Assembly (NCBI GenBank): GCA_937973965.1
Contig: CALJJQ010000162.1
Coordinates: 1 to 38,909 of the forward strand
Source of the DNA: an uncultured Calothrix sp.
Lineage (GTDB): Bacteria > Cyanobacteriota > Cyanobacteriia > Cyanobacteriales > Nostocaceae
Direction: 5' to 3'
DNA length: 38,909 bases
Shown: piece after piece, positions 1 to 7,418 of the stretch
How positions within the stretch are numbered: the stretch's first letter is position 1
Layout of the letters: each line of letters begins with the position of its first letter
Position numbers and translations under genes: made by a program
The notes under the pieces: generated by a model
Databases searched by the model: none
What the model was told of the DNA's origin: nothing
The model's input: the letters and a program-made list of their open reading frames with translations, nothing else

Positions 1-240
1 GGCAGGATTAAAAGCACAACAGGGAGAAATTGAAGCTGCGATCGCTCTTTACAACCAATCCTTACAAATCAAGGAATCCATCAACAATGTGCAGGGGAAA
101 GCTACTACTCTCCACAATATGGCAGGATTAAAAGCACAACAGGGAGAAATTGAAGCTGCGATCGCTCTTTACAACCAATCCTTACAAATCAAGGAATCCA
201 TCAATGATGTGCAGGGGAAAGCTGATACTCTCCACAATAT
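1..240 (+). repeat. 120-bp in-frame tandem duplication coding for TPR units
   Basis: Bases 1-120 and 121-240 are almost identical; I see differences only around AACAATG/AATGATG and ACTACT/GATACT. The unit is 40 codons, exactly one TPR, so copy-number change keeps the frame. Confidence 0.93.
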
Positions 241-340
241 GGCTAACTTAGCTGGAAAAATGGGAGACACAGCTAGGGAATTAGAACTGTATTTAGAAGT
301 TGTGAGTATCTTGGGACAAATCCGAGATTACATCAGATAA
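2..340 (+). CDS. TPR-repeat protein, C-terminal part (5' end outside window)
   Basis: The reading frame is open from the first bases of the window, so the start lies upstream. It encodes about 112 residues built of 40-residue tetratricopeptide units (AGLKAQQGEIEAAIALYNQS is the core, followed by LQIKESIN), then a diverged last unit and the end IRDYIR. TPRs of this spacing, kinesin-light-chain type, form helical scaffolds for protein-protein contacts. In cyanobacteria they often sit behind a kinase, CHAT or NB-ARC domain, but which one is fused here cannot be seen. Two successive units are nearly identical in DNA as well as protein. Confident about the TPR nature, not about function. Confidence 0.85.
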   Translation, partial: AGLKAQQGEIEAAIALYNQSLQIKESINNVQGKATTLHNMAGLKAQQGEIEAAIALYNQSLQIKESINDVQGKADTLHNMANLAGKMGDTARELELYLEVVSILGQIRDYIR

Positions 341-766
341 TTATTAAATTGGATTACCCTAAATTAAAGCTTTTTGCCACTACTACCAACTCCTCACTAT
401 TCCCTACTTGCTACTCTCTGGTTTGTTGAAAGGGTATTCCTCACATTTTCCTCATATTTTTGAGTTATGAGTAGGTTTATAGCCCAATACAGTTCAGTTA
501 GACTTAAAAGCCTGATTATTGGTTAGGTTGGGTTGAAGAATGTAGAGGCAGTAAGCCCTCGTGGAATGCGTCCCCACGCGGAGCATCGGGACGAGATCAT
601 CACAAAAACTGTGTGAACTTATGGGCAAATTTCCACAAAATCAACAGTCTATGCAAAGCCTCAACCCAACCTACAGTTATCTTTAACACCAAGCGTATTG
701 GTTTATAGCCGAAAAGCTGACTAAACAAGGCTACCTAGTTTAATTCAATTACAAATAAGAGGTTAT
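341..766. other. Intergenic gap with a MITE-like inverted repeat
   Basis: No gene seen. Near 390-420 there is a run of the short repeat type (TCCCTACTTGCTACTCTC) common in this genome, and 524-673 is bounded by inverted repeats described separately. The last 90 bases would hold the promoter of the universal stress gene. Confidence 0.6.
524..673. mobile_element. MITE-like element, 13-bp terminal inverted repeats
   Basis: TAGGTTGGGTTGA at 524-536 is answered by its exact reverse complement TCAACCCAACCTA at 661-673. The 150-bp interval has no reading frame of note and contains a second smaller stem (CGTCCCCACGC...GGGACG). Ends of the type TAGGTTGGGTTGA recur in cyanobacterial intergenic MITEs. 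I could not identify a clear target-site duplication. Confidence 0.55.
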
Positions 767-1294
767 ATGTTTAGCAAAATTTTGGTAGCAATTGATAATA
801 AGGAACATGGGGAGATACTTGTTGAGCGGGCGATCGCTCTGGCAAAATTAGCCTCTGCTAAAATTTTCTTGTTGAATGTGGCTTCACCTTTTGATTCCCG
901 TTACCCTAATCCTGGTTATATTGGTGTTCACGGCTTTCACCCGACCATGCACTCGGATAGTATTGAATATTACATGGAACACTGGGAAACGCTGAAGGCG
1001 GAAGGCTTGGAACTACTCGAAAAATTTCGCCGCCAAGTCGAAAATGTGGGTTTAGAAGTGGAATCCCGTTTGGTTATCGGTAATCCCGGTCAGATGATTT
1101 GTAATTTTGCCAAACACAACGATATTGACCTAATTGTCATGGGACGACGGGGACGTAGTGGGATTAGTGAAATTTTGTTGGGTAGTGTTAGTAATTACGT
1201 TGTCCATCATGCACCTTGTTCTGTTGTGACAGTGCAAGGTCAAGAATTAGAAACAACAAAGCAGGATAAAGAACAAGTAATGTCTACTAATTAG
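767..1294 (+). CDS. Universal stress protein, UspA family
   Basis: A 175-residue single-domain USP. It starts MFSKILVAID, the usual first beta strand with its Asp at the nucleotide pocket, and carries the ATP-binding signature G-2x-G-9x-G-S at residues 126-140 (GRRGRSGISEILLGS), followed by the last strand APCSVVTV. This places it in the ATP-binding UspFG-like branch rather than the non-binding UspA branch. The insert at residues 40-75 is longer than in E. coli UspA, and the tail after 157 is hydrophilic. ATG is preceded by AAGAGG at a suitable distance. It is a cytoplasmic stress or energy-state protein; the specific partner is unknown. It stands alone as a transcription unit. Confidence 0.9.
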   Translation: MFSKILVAIDNKEHGEILVERAIALAKLASAKIFLLNVASPFDSRYPNPGYIGVHGFHPTMHSDSIEYYMEHWETLKAEGLELLEKFRRQVENVGLEVESRLVIGNPGQMICNFAKHNDIDLIVMGRRGRSGISEILLGSVSNYVVHHAPCSVVTVQGQELETTKQDKEQVMSTN

Positions 1295-1381
1295 GATTTG
1301 CGGTTCCCGTCGCCTATCAATCCAAAATCCATAGACGCACGTAGTGCGGATCAACCGTAGGGTAATCCAATATCGAATACC

Positions 1382-1852
1382 CTATAACCTTTGATGGGTA
1401 TGGGGATGTTGTTTGACATTATCTGCTTTACCGATGCGGCGTTTTTCATTCAAGATTCGCTTGCGTTCCGTGGAGTATTTTAATTCCCTGTAGGTTGTCC
1501 CCAGGGGGATAATACTTTTAGCCGAATCATCCCGTTTATAGGTACGTGCGGCGGCAAACAATCGCTGGACAAATTCCTGACAAAGTTGGGATTCCGGGGG
1601 GAATAATGATGGCTTTTGGGGGTTGTCGCCGTTTTCGTTGACAATCTGCCCTAAAGTTGTACTGTATAGTAAGTGGTATGATGTGGGTATTCCTTGAAGG
1701 ATAGCTGCGAGTGCTGCCGACGGAATCGGTTCAATCACTTCGACTTGATGAATTTCTCCGTCTTCTTTGAGAAAGCATGTTGCTAACCCTAATATAACGT
1801 AGTCATCAGTTGCTAGGTCTGTGGCGTGGGGATAGGATGTTGCGATCGCCAT
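1382..1852 (-). CDS. Conserved cyanobacterial hypothetical protein
   Basis: A 156-residue soluble protein without a signal peptide or membrane segment. The first two thirds look like a compact alpha/beta domain (DYVILGLATCFLKEDGEI, then EPIPSAALAAILQG); the C-terminal third is strongly basic (RELKYSTERKRILNEKRRIG) and could bind nucleic acid or a membrane surface. I recognise the style as a cyanobacterium-specific conserved protein but not a named family. The gene reads as intact coding sequence: codon use matches its neighbours and a HIP1 site (GCGATCGC) lies right after the start. It is convergent with the universal stress gene. Confidence 0.6.
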   Translation of the reverse strand: MAIATSYPHATDLATDDYVILGLATCFLKEDGEIHQVEVIEPIPSAALAAILQGIPTSYHLLYSTTLGQIVNENGDNPQKPSLFPPESQLCQEFVQRLFAAARTYKRDDSAKSIIPLGTTYRELKYSTERKRILNEKRRIGKADNVKQHPHTHQRL

Positions 1853-2201
1853 AGGTTTAACTATTGCTCCAAAACTTAAAAAAACCTAAAAATCTGACTT
1901 TTGATGGTGAATTGCCCTCTAATGGGATTCTAGTTTGTATCTAGAGATGTATTGCTTTGGGTGAGGACTTTTGTAGTCTATTATTCTGTCCACAACAATG
2001 GAATTTTACCAATTTATGGTTGGGTAAACGACAGTTGTACTTGAGACTTAATATTTTATTTGTTTTTTCTGGAATTAACGCAGATGGTTGTGTATCAATT
2101 GTTCAGTAGACTTTTTCGTGATTATTCCTGGTTTAGTGATGGGAAGCGCGAAATCATGACAATCTTCAAGTTTGTATCGTGAGTACTGTAAGGAAGGGTA
2201 A
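1853..2201. other. Divergent intergenic region
   Basis: It lies between the hypothetical gene on the minus strand and the TPR gene on the plus strand, so both promoters should be here. A 32-codon frame (2084-2182, starting MVVYQLFSRLFRDYSWFSDG) ends 19 bases before the TPR start but has no clear ribosome binding site. No other structure stands out. Confidence 0.4.
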
Positions 2202-2879
2202 ATGAGCGGAGATACCTTTTTTAAATTTAATCGCGAACAGGTGACTGCAAAGGATCATGTCGGGGCAAAGTTTGACTTGGATGGAGATCAGAAAGTCAAT
2301 CTGTTAAATTTACGGCATTTTGCTTTGAATTCAGCCCAAAATGGAGATTATTCCCAGGCGATCGCTCTTCTGAGTCAGCTGATCCATCACTATCCCCAAA
2401 ATGCCATTGACTACAATAACCGGGGTTTAATCTATTTTCAGTCTGGTGAGTCGGATAAGGCTTTTTGTGATTACAATGTCGCTTTAAAAATTAACCCGAA
2501 TTTAGTCAGTGCTTACAATAATCGCGCTAACTACTACGCTGCTCAAGGTCAATTAATGGAAGCGATCGCTGATTATGATCGTGCTTTAGATATTAACCCC
2601 AGCTATGTACGTGCTTGGATTAATCGGGGAATCACCCTCCGAGAACTAGAATTATATGAAGAAGCCATTGATAATTTTGAAGTTGCTTTATTATTTGACC
2701 AATTAACCGCCAATATTCTCGCAGAAAGGGGACGTACATACCATCTTTGGGGTGATTGGAATTGTGCGATCGCTGATTACCACCGCTCACTTGAACTCAT
2801 CCCCTCAAGACCAAGTAAATCTCAACAACACCTGAAATCCCAAGTCAATTCCTGGTTGTACGATTTACTTTCATCCTAA
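2202..2879 (+). CDS. TPR-repeat protein, five tandem TPRs
   Basis: A 225-residue protein: a 40-residue polar N-terminus, then about five consecutive 34-residue TPRs from residue 38 to 205. Each shows the W/L-G-Y-A-F/A-P pattern, for example AYNNRANYYAAQGQLMEAIA followed by DYDRALDINPS. A good ribosome binding site (AAGGAAGGG) precedes the ATG. There is no signal peptide or catalytic domain, so it is presumably a cytoplasmic adaptor. TPR proteins of this size in cyanobacteria include photosystem assembly factors such as Ycf3-like or Ycf37-like proteins, but I see no specific signature linking this one to them. Confidence 0.85.
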   Translation: MSGDTFFKFNREQVTAKDHVGAKFDLDGDQKVNLLNLRHFALNSAQNGDYSQAIALLSQLIHHYPQNAIDYNNRGLIYFQSGESDKAFCDYNVALKINPNLVSAYNNRANYYAAQGQLMEAIADYDRALDINPSYVRAWINRGITLRELELYEEAIDNFEVALLFDQLTANILAERGRTYHLWGDWNCAIADYHRSLELIPSRPSKSQQHLKSQVNSWLYDLLSS

Positions 2880-3442
2880 GCTGATTTCACTTCAATTTTT
2901 GGAAGTGATTAGATTCTGCTAAATGCTAATAGACGATAAATAAATATCAGAAAATACCCTTAAGTTTATCGATTTTTCCCGTCCGACAACAATAAACCAA
3001 CCTTTGATTCGCGGTTAATTTCCGCTTCTTTTGTCTGCTTTGTCACTTGAGTCAGAACTTCACAGCTATTAGCAGTTGGCAAAAATCCCCCCTACGCTTC
3101 CAATTTTTAGCTTTTCGCTTGAGGTATTAGCCTTTAGCTATCATTAAGCTTGCAAGGGCATTGTCGCGATCTCTTGAGCCTCAGATGATTACTGTGTCAA
3201 GTATCCCTCAGTGCATACTCGTAATTATACTTAGGGCTGGCGGAAAAATAGTAAAGCTCTCATATTGCAAGAATTAAAGGGTGTTTCTTGTCGCAAAAAT
3301 TACTTTCCGAATAGGCATGTAAGGCTCAAAACCTGGCATTTATAATTTTTGCAGCCTGTGAAAAGTGAAACTGGAATGGTTAAAACTATTCCCTACTCCC
3401 CACTCTCTACCCTCACGAAAAGACTTTGACAGCAGATTCTAC
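2880..3442. other. Intergenic gap with dispersed repeats
   Basis: This gap lies between convergent genes. No coding sequence is supported; the frame at 3365-3595 is antisense to the next gene. A segment beginning CTTTCCGAATAGGCATGTA near 3303 resembles one at 4620 (CTTTCCAAATAGGTATATC), and 3378-3427 is a dispersed element also present at 26841. Confidence 0.5.
3378..3427. repeat. Dispersed repeat, copy 1 (GGTTAAAACTATTCCCTACT...AAAGACTTT)
   Basis: It starts GGTTAAAACTATTCCCTACT, runs through a TCCC/ACTC-rich stretch and ends CACGAAAAGACTTT. The same start and end, with a slightly longer core, occur at 26841-26897. Here it abuts the 3' end of the Slr1601-like gene; the other copy abuts the 3' end of the Uma2 gene. 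Confidence 0.7.
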
Positions 3443-3835
3443 TTATTCTCCAGTTCCATTATTATTAGTGATAAACACCGGCCGCTGATTCGGATCAAAC
3501 CGATGACCGTGTTTTTGCATCACATCCCTAGCTTGATGGGGATCAAAATTTTGCTGAAAATCTGCCTGAATCTTGCTCACACGAGCTTTAACTAAGTCTC
3601 TCTGGGTGGTAATTGCCCGGATTTTTTCCTGCTGTGCCCAATTGTAGGGTAACATCTGACTCAGGGCAGAGATGGCTGCGGCCGAAATTAGGAAATTTAC
3701 ACCAATTTTTATGGTTGTCTCCACTGCCATAATTCGATAGGAACGTTGACGTAAATGGCGTTTCGGACGGGGTTTTGCCACCGATGGGGAATTGGTTGGA
3801 GCAAACTCCGGTTGAACTTTTTTCACTGCATTCAT
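3443..3835 (-). CDS. Slr1601-type cyanobacterial small membrane protein
   Basis: A 130-residue protein: a basic, proline-rich cytoplasmic N-terminus (to about 45), one hydrophobic segment near 45-62 (IKIGVNFLISAAAISALSQM), a coiled-coil-prone stretch, and a conserved C-terminus HGHRFDPNQRPVFI. This layout matches the cyanobacterial family represented by Synechocystis Slr1601, described as a putative cell-division protein; I assign it from memory of the pattern. An upstream ATG would add ten residues, but the start at 3835 has an AGGTAGGG ribosome binding site eight bases ahead, so I prefer it. No operon partner. Confidence 0.6.
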   Translation of the reverse strand: MNAVKKVQPEFAPTNSPSVAKPRPKRHLRQRSYRIMAVETTIKIGVNFLISAAAISALSQMLPYNWAQQEKIRAITTQRDLVKARVSKIQADFQQNFDPHQARDVMQKHGHRFDPNQRPVFITNNNGTGE

Positions 3836-4215
3836 ATTTAATACCCTACCTGATTGCATCAACAAAATTAAAGATAACCGAATACTTAACTGAAATATTT
3901 GTTTTAGTTAAAGTTTACGGACTTTAATTGCTGATATATTACTGTATTTTGCCAAAAAAGCACGCGTATTATCACTGTCGTAAATAAAACCTGACAGTTC
4001 TCTGTAAGTATTTTCACTTACTCCCTGCCAGGTGAAAACAATATCACTTGCGACAAATAGCAATGTGTAATTAGATGTAGCTATTAGTGGCTCTCTTGTG
4101 GCTAGGCAGTCGGTCGGTTTTCAGCATAATTGCGCAAAAAACAAGAATTAATCGAAATAAACAGATTATTTCCCAGCCCAGCACCCACTTAAGTTGGGAT
4201 TTATCTCTGAATGTT
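3836..4215. other. Intergenic region between the Slr1601-like gene and psaM
   Basis: It holds the promoter of the Slr1601-like gene, with an imperfect inverted repeat ACTTAACT...AGTTAAAGT around 3884-3914, and the 3' side of psaM. No reading frame or RNA gene is supported. Confidence 0.4.
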
Positions 4216-4311
4216 TTATTTATACAGCTCAGTTGCTAAACGCCATGCCAAAATGCCAGGAATCAGAGCAACTACTAAAGCAATATAAACTTGGGTATCT
4301 GAAATAGACAT
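4216..4311 (-). CDS. psaM: Photosystem I reaction centre subunit XII (PsaM)
   Basis: A 31-residue single-helix membrane protein beginning MSISDTQVYIALVVALIPG and ending ATELYK, which is the PsaM sequence pattern. PsaM sits in the thylakoid membrane near PsaB and PsaI/PsaL and helps stabilise photosystem I trimers. An almost ideal ribosome binding site (GAGGAG) lies just upstream. Its size puts it below most gene-calling limits, but every residue is family-typical, so I regard it as certain. No other photosystem I gene is adjacent. Confidence 0.97.
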   Translation of the reverse strand: MSISDTQVYIALVVALIPGILAWRLATELYK

Positions 4312-4467
4312 GAGTTATTCCTCCTCAATAGGGTTTTGAGTCTTTCGTTTTCTAATGTTTGACTGTTTTGCCCCGATTGGGGAATATCTTGTTACAAGAT
4401 GCAACATTTAAATGGGGAATCGGGAATCGGGTATGGCTTACTGAAAATATGAAAACTCTTATCTCTT

Positions 4468-4591
4468 AGCCTACATTTCTCACAAGGGAGTGATAAGCCT
4501 TGAGTAATGGGTTTATTTTCCTACTACTCCCTACTCTCCGCTCCCTACTCACTGAAAGCTTTAGGAGTTTGTGAGAAATCCGGGTTAGGCT
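4468..4591. mobile_element. MITE-like inverted-repeat element
   Basis: AGCCTACATTTCTCACAA at 4468-4485 is mirrored by TTGTGAGAAA followed by TAGGCT (4569-4591), with a short asymmetric bulge. The core contains a CTACTCCCTACTC run. A similar TTTGTGAGAAAT end occurs at about 35953, and part of the core recurs at 10033. Confidence 0.55.
4492..4528. repeat. 37-bp dispersed repeat, copy 1
   Basis: Starts GATAAGCCTTGAGTAATGGG and ends in CTACTACT; the sequence at 10033-10069 matches it at nearly every position. It lies inside the inverted-repeat element at 4468-4591. Confidence 0.65.
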
Positions 4592-4749
4592 TTAGAGGGT
4601 ATTTTAGTCCGCACAAAGTGCTTTCCAAATAGGTATATCAAGCTCAAAAATCCAAAATATTTCCTTGATGGGGTTGCAATTTGTGACGGATATCAGAGAA
4701 AATGAAAGAAATATGAAAAGTAAACCCAAGTATTTCTAGCCAAGTACAA

Positions 4750-5163
4750 GTGAAACTAGACTCTCAACCCTTAACCGGTCAGGAAACTACAACTTCTGTA
4801 TTGTGGGAAACAGCAGACAACACACAGACATCGCTGATATCTGTGAGTGTAACACCAGAACCAGAGGAAAATTGTCCCAGTCGTGACAAAACCCCTTGGG
4901 GTATTTTCGCAACTACATTTGTGACAATTTTTTTGGCCGAAATTGGTGATAAAACCCAGCTTTCGACCTTATTGATGAGTGCTGAATCCCATTCCCCCTG
5001 GATGGTGTTCATTGGTTCCGCGATCGCGTTATTATCCACCAGTCTATTGGGTGTGCTTGTCGGTACTTGGATGGCAACAAAACTTTCACCCCGAACTATT
5101 AATAAAGCTGCTGGTTTAATGCTGCTATTTATCTCCCTCATGTTGTTCTGGGATATTAGTTAG
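4750..5163 (+). CDS. Half-size UPF0016 (Gdt1/TMEM165-type) cation transporter, subunit 1
   Basis: A 137-residue protein: a soluble N-terminus of about 50 residues, then three hydrophobic segments. The first carries the family signature E-x-G-D-K-T (E64-I-G-D-K-T69), which forms half of the metal site. UPF0016 proteins (yeast Gdt1, human TMEM165, plant PAM71, Synechocystis Mnx) move Mn2+ or Ca2+ out of the cytoplasm and usually carry two such halves in one chain. Here each half is a separate gene, so a heterodimer with the next gene product is expected. The start is GTG, as the upstream in-frame stop leaves no ATG; its ribosome binding site is weak. Confidence 0.85.
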   Translation: MKLDSQPLTGQETTTSVLWETADNTQTSLISVSVTPEPEENCPSRDKTPWGIFATTFVTIFLAEIGDKTQLSTLLMSAESHSPWMVFIGSAIALLSTSLLGVLVGTWMATKLSPRTINKAAGLMLLFISLMLFWDIS

Positions 5164-5194
5164 TACAAAAGAATTAATACAAAATCTAAAATCT

Positions 5195-5482
5195 ATGGAC
5201 TGGCATCTTTTAGGCTTAAGTTTTGTTACTGTATTTTTATCAGAGTTAGGAGATAAAAGCCAACTTGCGGCGATCGCCCTTTCGGGGAAATGTCAATCTC
5301 CCCGCTCAGTATTTTTGGGGTCAGCAGTGGCTTTGCTATTAACTAGCTTGATGGGAGCAGTCGCAGGGGGAACTATGGCAGAATTTTTACCGACACGCTT
5401 ACTCAAGGGAATTGCTGCGATCGGTTTTGCCATATTGGCTGTGAAACTATTATTTTTTGACCATCCAGACGAATGTAGTTAG
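5195..5482 (+). CDS. Half-size UPF0016 cation transporter, subunit 2
   Basis: A 95-residue protein of three hydrophobic segments with the second signature E17-L-G-D20-K21-S22 and a conserved G-S-A-V-A-L motif in the middle helix, ending in a short acidic tail (DHPDECS). It lies 31 bases behind the first half in the same direction, a typical two-gene operon. Full-length family members join two such units in opposite membrane orientation, so these two gene products most likely assemble into one exporter, probably for manganese, which photosynthetic cells must keep away from the cytoplasm. Substrate is inferred from family, not seen. Confidence 0.85.
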   Translation: MDWHLLGLSFVTVFLSELGDKSQLAAIALSGKCQSPRSVFLGSAVALLLTSLMGAVAGGTMAEFLPTRLLKGIAAIGFAILAVKLLFFDHPDECS

Positions 5483-5555
5483 GAGGATGTTTTAGAAATC
5501 GATTTTGATAGTTCACCAACTCGTTTTTTGGGAGTAGGGAGAAGGGAATCGGGAA

Positions 5556-5575
5556 AGACGCGACATGTCGCGTCT
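5556..5575. repeat. 20-bp perfect palindrome
   Basis: AGACGCGACATGTCGCGTCT reads the same on both strands and is followed by GTACA. It belongs to the GACGY...RCGTC palindromes scattered through the window (5966, 13854, 32413, 38723, 38820). Confidence 0.85.
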
Positions 5576-5620
5576 GTACAGTTTCTAAAGATAAATATAC
5601 CGTTTGAGCCGAACTGAAGT

Positions 5621-5894
5621 TTGTTCCCAGGGATTTGCAATCAAACTTTGAACCAGGTTTTAACTAACTTGCAAATAGCGATCGCGGAAAATAATGGGAC
5701 AATCACAGCAGATGTTTTACCCACAATTCAAGTAAATCCTATCCCAATTTACCTAAATTCCGCAAAACCTGATAAGTAATGCCATCAAATTTCACCGCGA
5801 AGCACCACCCAGAATTCATGTTAGTGCAGTTAAATTAGAAGATGCAAATCTAAAAATTTCCAACTTTGTTAATCCCGAACAATCATCTAGTTAA
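5621..5894 (+). pseudogene. Histidine kinase remnant (dimerisation end and ATPase N-box)
   Basis: One frame reads TLNQVLTNLQIAIAENNGTI then TADVLPTIQVNPI and runs into a stop. A second frame continues LISNAIKFHREAPPRIHVSA then VKLEDANLKISNFVNPEQ to a stop at 5894. Together they reproduce the region around the N-box of phytochrome-type sensor histidine kinases (LFQNLISNAIKFH), broken by a frameshift near 5757. Everything before and after is missing: no PAS/GAF domain, no H-box, no DxGxG. So this is a decayed fragment, about 90 codons of an ancestral gene that was several hundred. It is not expected to be functional. Confidence 0.8.
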
Positions 5895-5965
5895 TAGACG
5901 ATTTTTGGTTAGTACTCCCTACTCCCTGTAGAGGGTCGTCTCTACACCCTGATCTCAAGGAGTAC

Positions 5966-5985
5966 AGACGCTATACATCGCGTCT
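5966..5985. repeat. Imperfect palindrome AGACGC-N8-GCGTCT
   Basis: It sits next to GTAGAGGGTCGTCTCTAC (5928-5945). It belongs to the same palindromic class as 5556 and 13854. Confidence 0.7.
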
Positions 5986-6013
5986 CTTTCACCACCCACC
6001 TACTTACCTGAAT

Positions 6014-6778
6014 TCAGGAAACATTTTGGTTTTGAGGATGATAGCGATAAATCGGGTTTTGATGGAGATTTGAATTGATTTGGGTTGCTTCATGGTTCCT
6101 TGTGACAATTTTCCCCTCCTTATCCTCCCTATCTGGGTCAATTAGTTCCAAATTCCGCCAACTCTGTAGGGTCGATTCTTGTTTCCCATCGAGCAATTCT
6201 GTGGATACACGTCTCTGGTGAAGATGGGATATAGAGGGTATTTCCTGTTTGCGCTGCAACTGAGCTAAAATATCGCTGTCAACATCCGCAAGCACCTGGG
6301 TAGATGTGTTGACAAAAAACGAAAATGTTAACGTACCCATGCGAATGCGATCGCCATTTTTTAATTCTACCCTATGATAAACCGGCTCACCGTTGACAAA
6401 GGAGCCGTTCGTACTTTCTAAATCACTAAAGTAAAAACAACCTGTCGCTTCTACATAGTAAATGGCTGCATGGTGACGGGAAATGTAAGGGTTAGAAACA
6501 AAAATGCTTTTGAGTGGATCTCGTCCTAGTACCCATACCCCCTGTGATTGCACAAAACGCTGAGTACTTCCATTGGAAAGGTTGGTAATCAAGGAAACCT
6601 GTTCCTCCTCAATCACTCCTTCCAAAAAATAGTTATTAATCCCTGAATGGGAATTTGGCAGAACGCTTTCTATTTTTAAAATCTCATCCAATAAATCGCC
6701 ATGATATTCGTATAACTTTACAAACCTCTGATATAAATTTAGCTTCCGCTCCAGTTCTGCTTCCAAAAAATCAGCCAT
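6014..6778 (-). CDS. FHA-domain protein
   Basis: A 254-residue cytoplasmic protein. Residues 1-40 are helical (coiled-coil like), and residues 60-158 form a forkhead-associated domain with all phosphopeptide-binding marks: G85-R86-D87, S100-R-H-H103, and S122-T-N-G-S-F-V-N-G130. The last 95 residues are polar and low in structure. FHA domains read phosphothreonine, so this protein probably relays Ser/Thr kinase signals; an SpkB-like kinase lies 640 bases away on the same strand and could be its partner, which is inference. It is preceded by a long AT-rich gap and is probably transcribed alone. Confidence 0.9.
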   Translation of the reverse strand: MADFLEAELERKLNLYQRFVKLYEYHGDLLDEILKIESVLPNSHSGINNYFLEGVIEEEQVSLITNLSNGSTQRFVQSQGVWVLGRDPLKSIFVSNPYISRHHAAIYYVEATGCFYFSDLESTNGSFVNGEPVYHRVELKNGDRIRMGTLTFSFFVNTSTQVLADVDSDILAQLQRKQEIPSISHLHQRRVSTELLDGKQESTLQSWRNLELIDPDREDKEGKIVTRNHEATQINSNLHQNPIYRYHPQNQNVS

Positions 6779-7418
6779 AGCTTTTTATTTAACAGTATAA
6801 ATTCAGATTTTTATATGTAGTACTCCAACCCATAAGCTCCGAAAAAGTTTGATGAAAAAGGCGCTATACCCGCAGACTAGCGCTACTACGAACTTTTCCT
6901 CACCCATCCAAGTTAATGTGGTGGATCACTAGGTCTCTTCAAGCATTAAGCATAAAAATAAAAAGCTCACTTCTTGACTCTGTAAACTATAAATTCTTGA
7001 GTAAAAAATATAAAGTATACCTCAAGAGTATAAGTATATTATTTGACACATAATTAACTTTGACCAAAAAGAGTAAGCTGATAAATTGCTATCTCAGGAA
7101 GTCAAATGTTTCTAAGTCAAGTCAAATTATTGAGTAGATACACTATGCGCATTTTAATTTATTTTCCATATGAATATCTCTATAAATGTGTTTAGTTTTA
7201 CATTAATTTGTCAGTGTTTAATGCCTCATTATATGCCCTATTGTTTTATAATTTACTGTGATTTTCTTAAGAAAACCTTAAAAATATGTAGATATACTTA
7301 TAACCTATATGCGATCACCAGCTAAATAGTTCATAGGTTCTAATAAAACAGAACCCTAGACACAAGTAGGGTTGCTTCCCATCAAACTCCCTACTAACTT
7401 TCTGTATCCTGTATTCTA
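6779..7418. other. AT-rich intergenic region, 640 bases
   Basis: No gene is supported. A dispersed element occupies 6860-6918; the remainder is very AT-rich, with many short TATA-like strings around 6960-7310. Confidence 0.5.
6860..6918 (+). repeat. Dispersed GGCGCTAT...AGCGCTACTACG element, copy 1
   Basis: Starts GGCGCTAT, contains TAGCGCTACTACG and ends ACCCATCCAAGTTAATG. Related copies lie at 30421-30469 (same strand) and 35731-35796 (opposite strand). Part of it is self-complementary. Confidence 0.75.

Larger units (their letters stand above)
4312..4749. other. Intergenic region upstream of psaM and of the UPF0016 pair
   Basis: Both promoters must lie here. Positions 4468-4591 form a MITE-like inverted repeat. 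I looked for a yybP-ykoY (manganese) riboswitch ahead of the transporter genes and did not find a convincing one. The CTTTCCAAATAGG segment at 4620 is related to one near 3303. Confidence 0.45.

Noticed and set aside
2084-2182. 32-codon frame ahead of the TPR gene
   Set aside because: No ribosome binding site and no recognisable sequence; too short to judge without conservation data.
4600-4749. Manganese (yybP-ykoY) riboswitch before the UPF0016 pair
   Set aside because: Considered because of the likely substrate; the conserved loop sequences are not visible.
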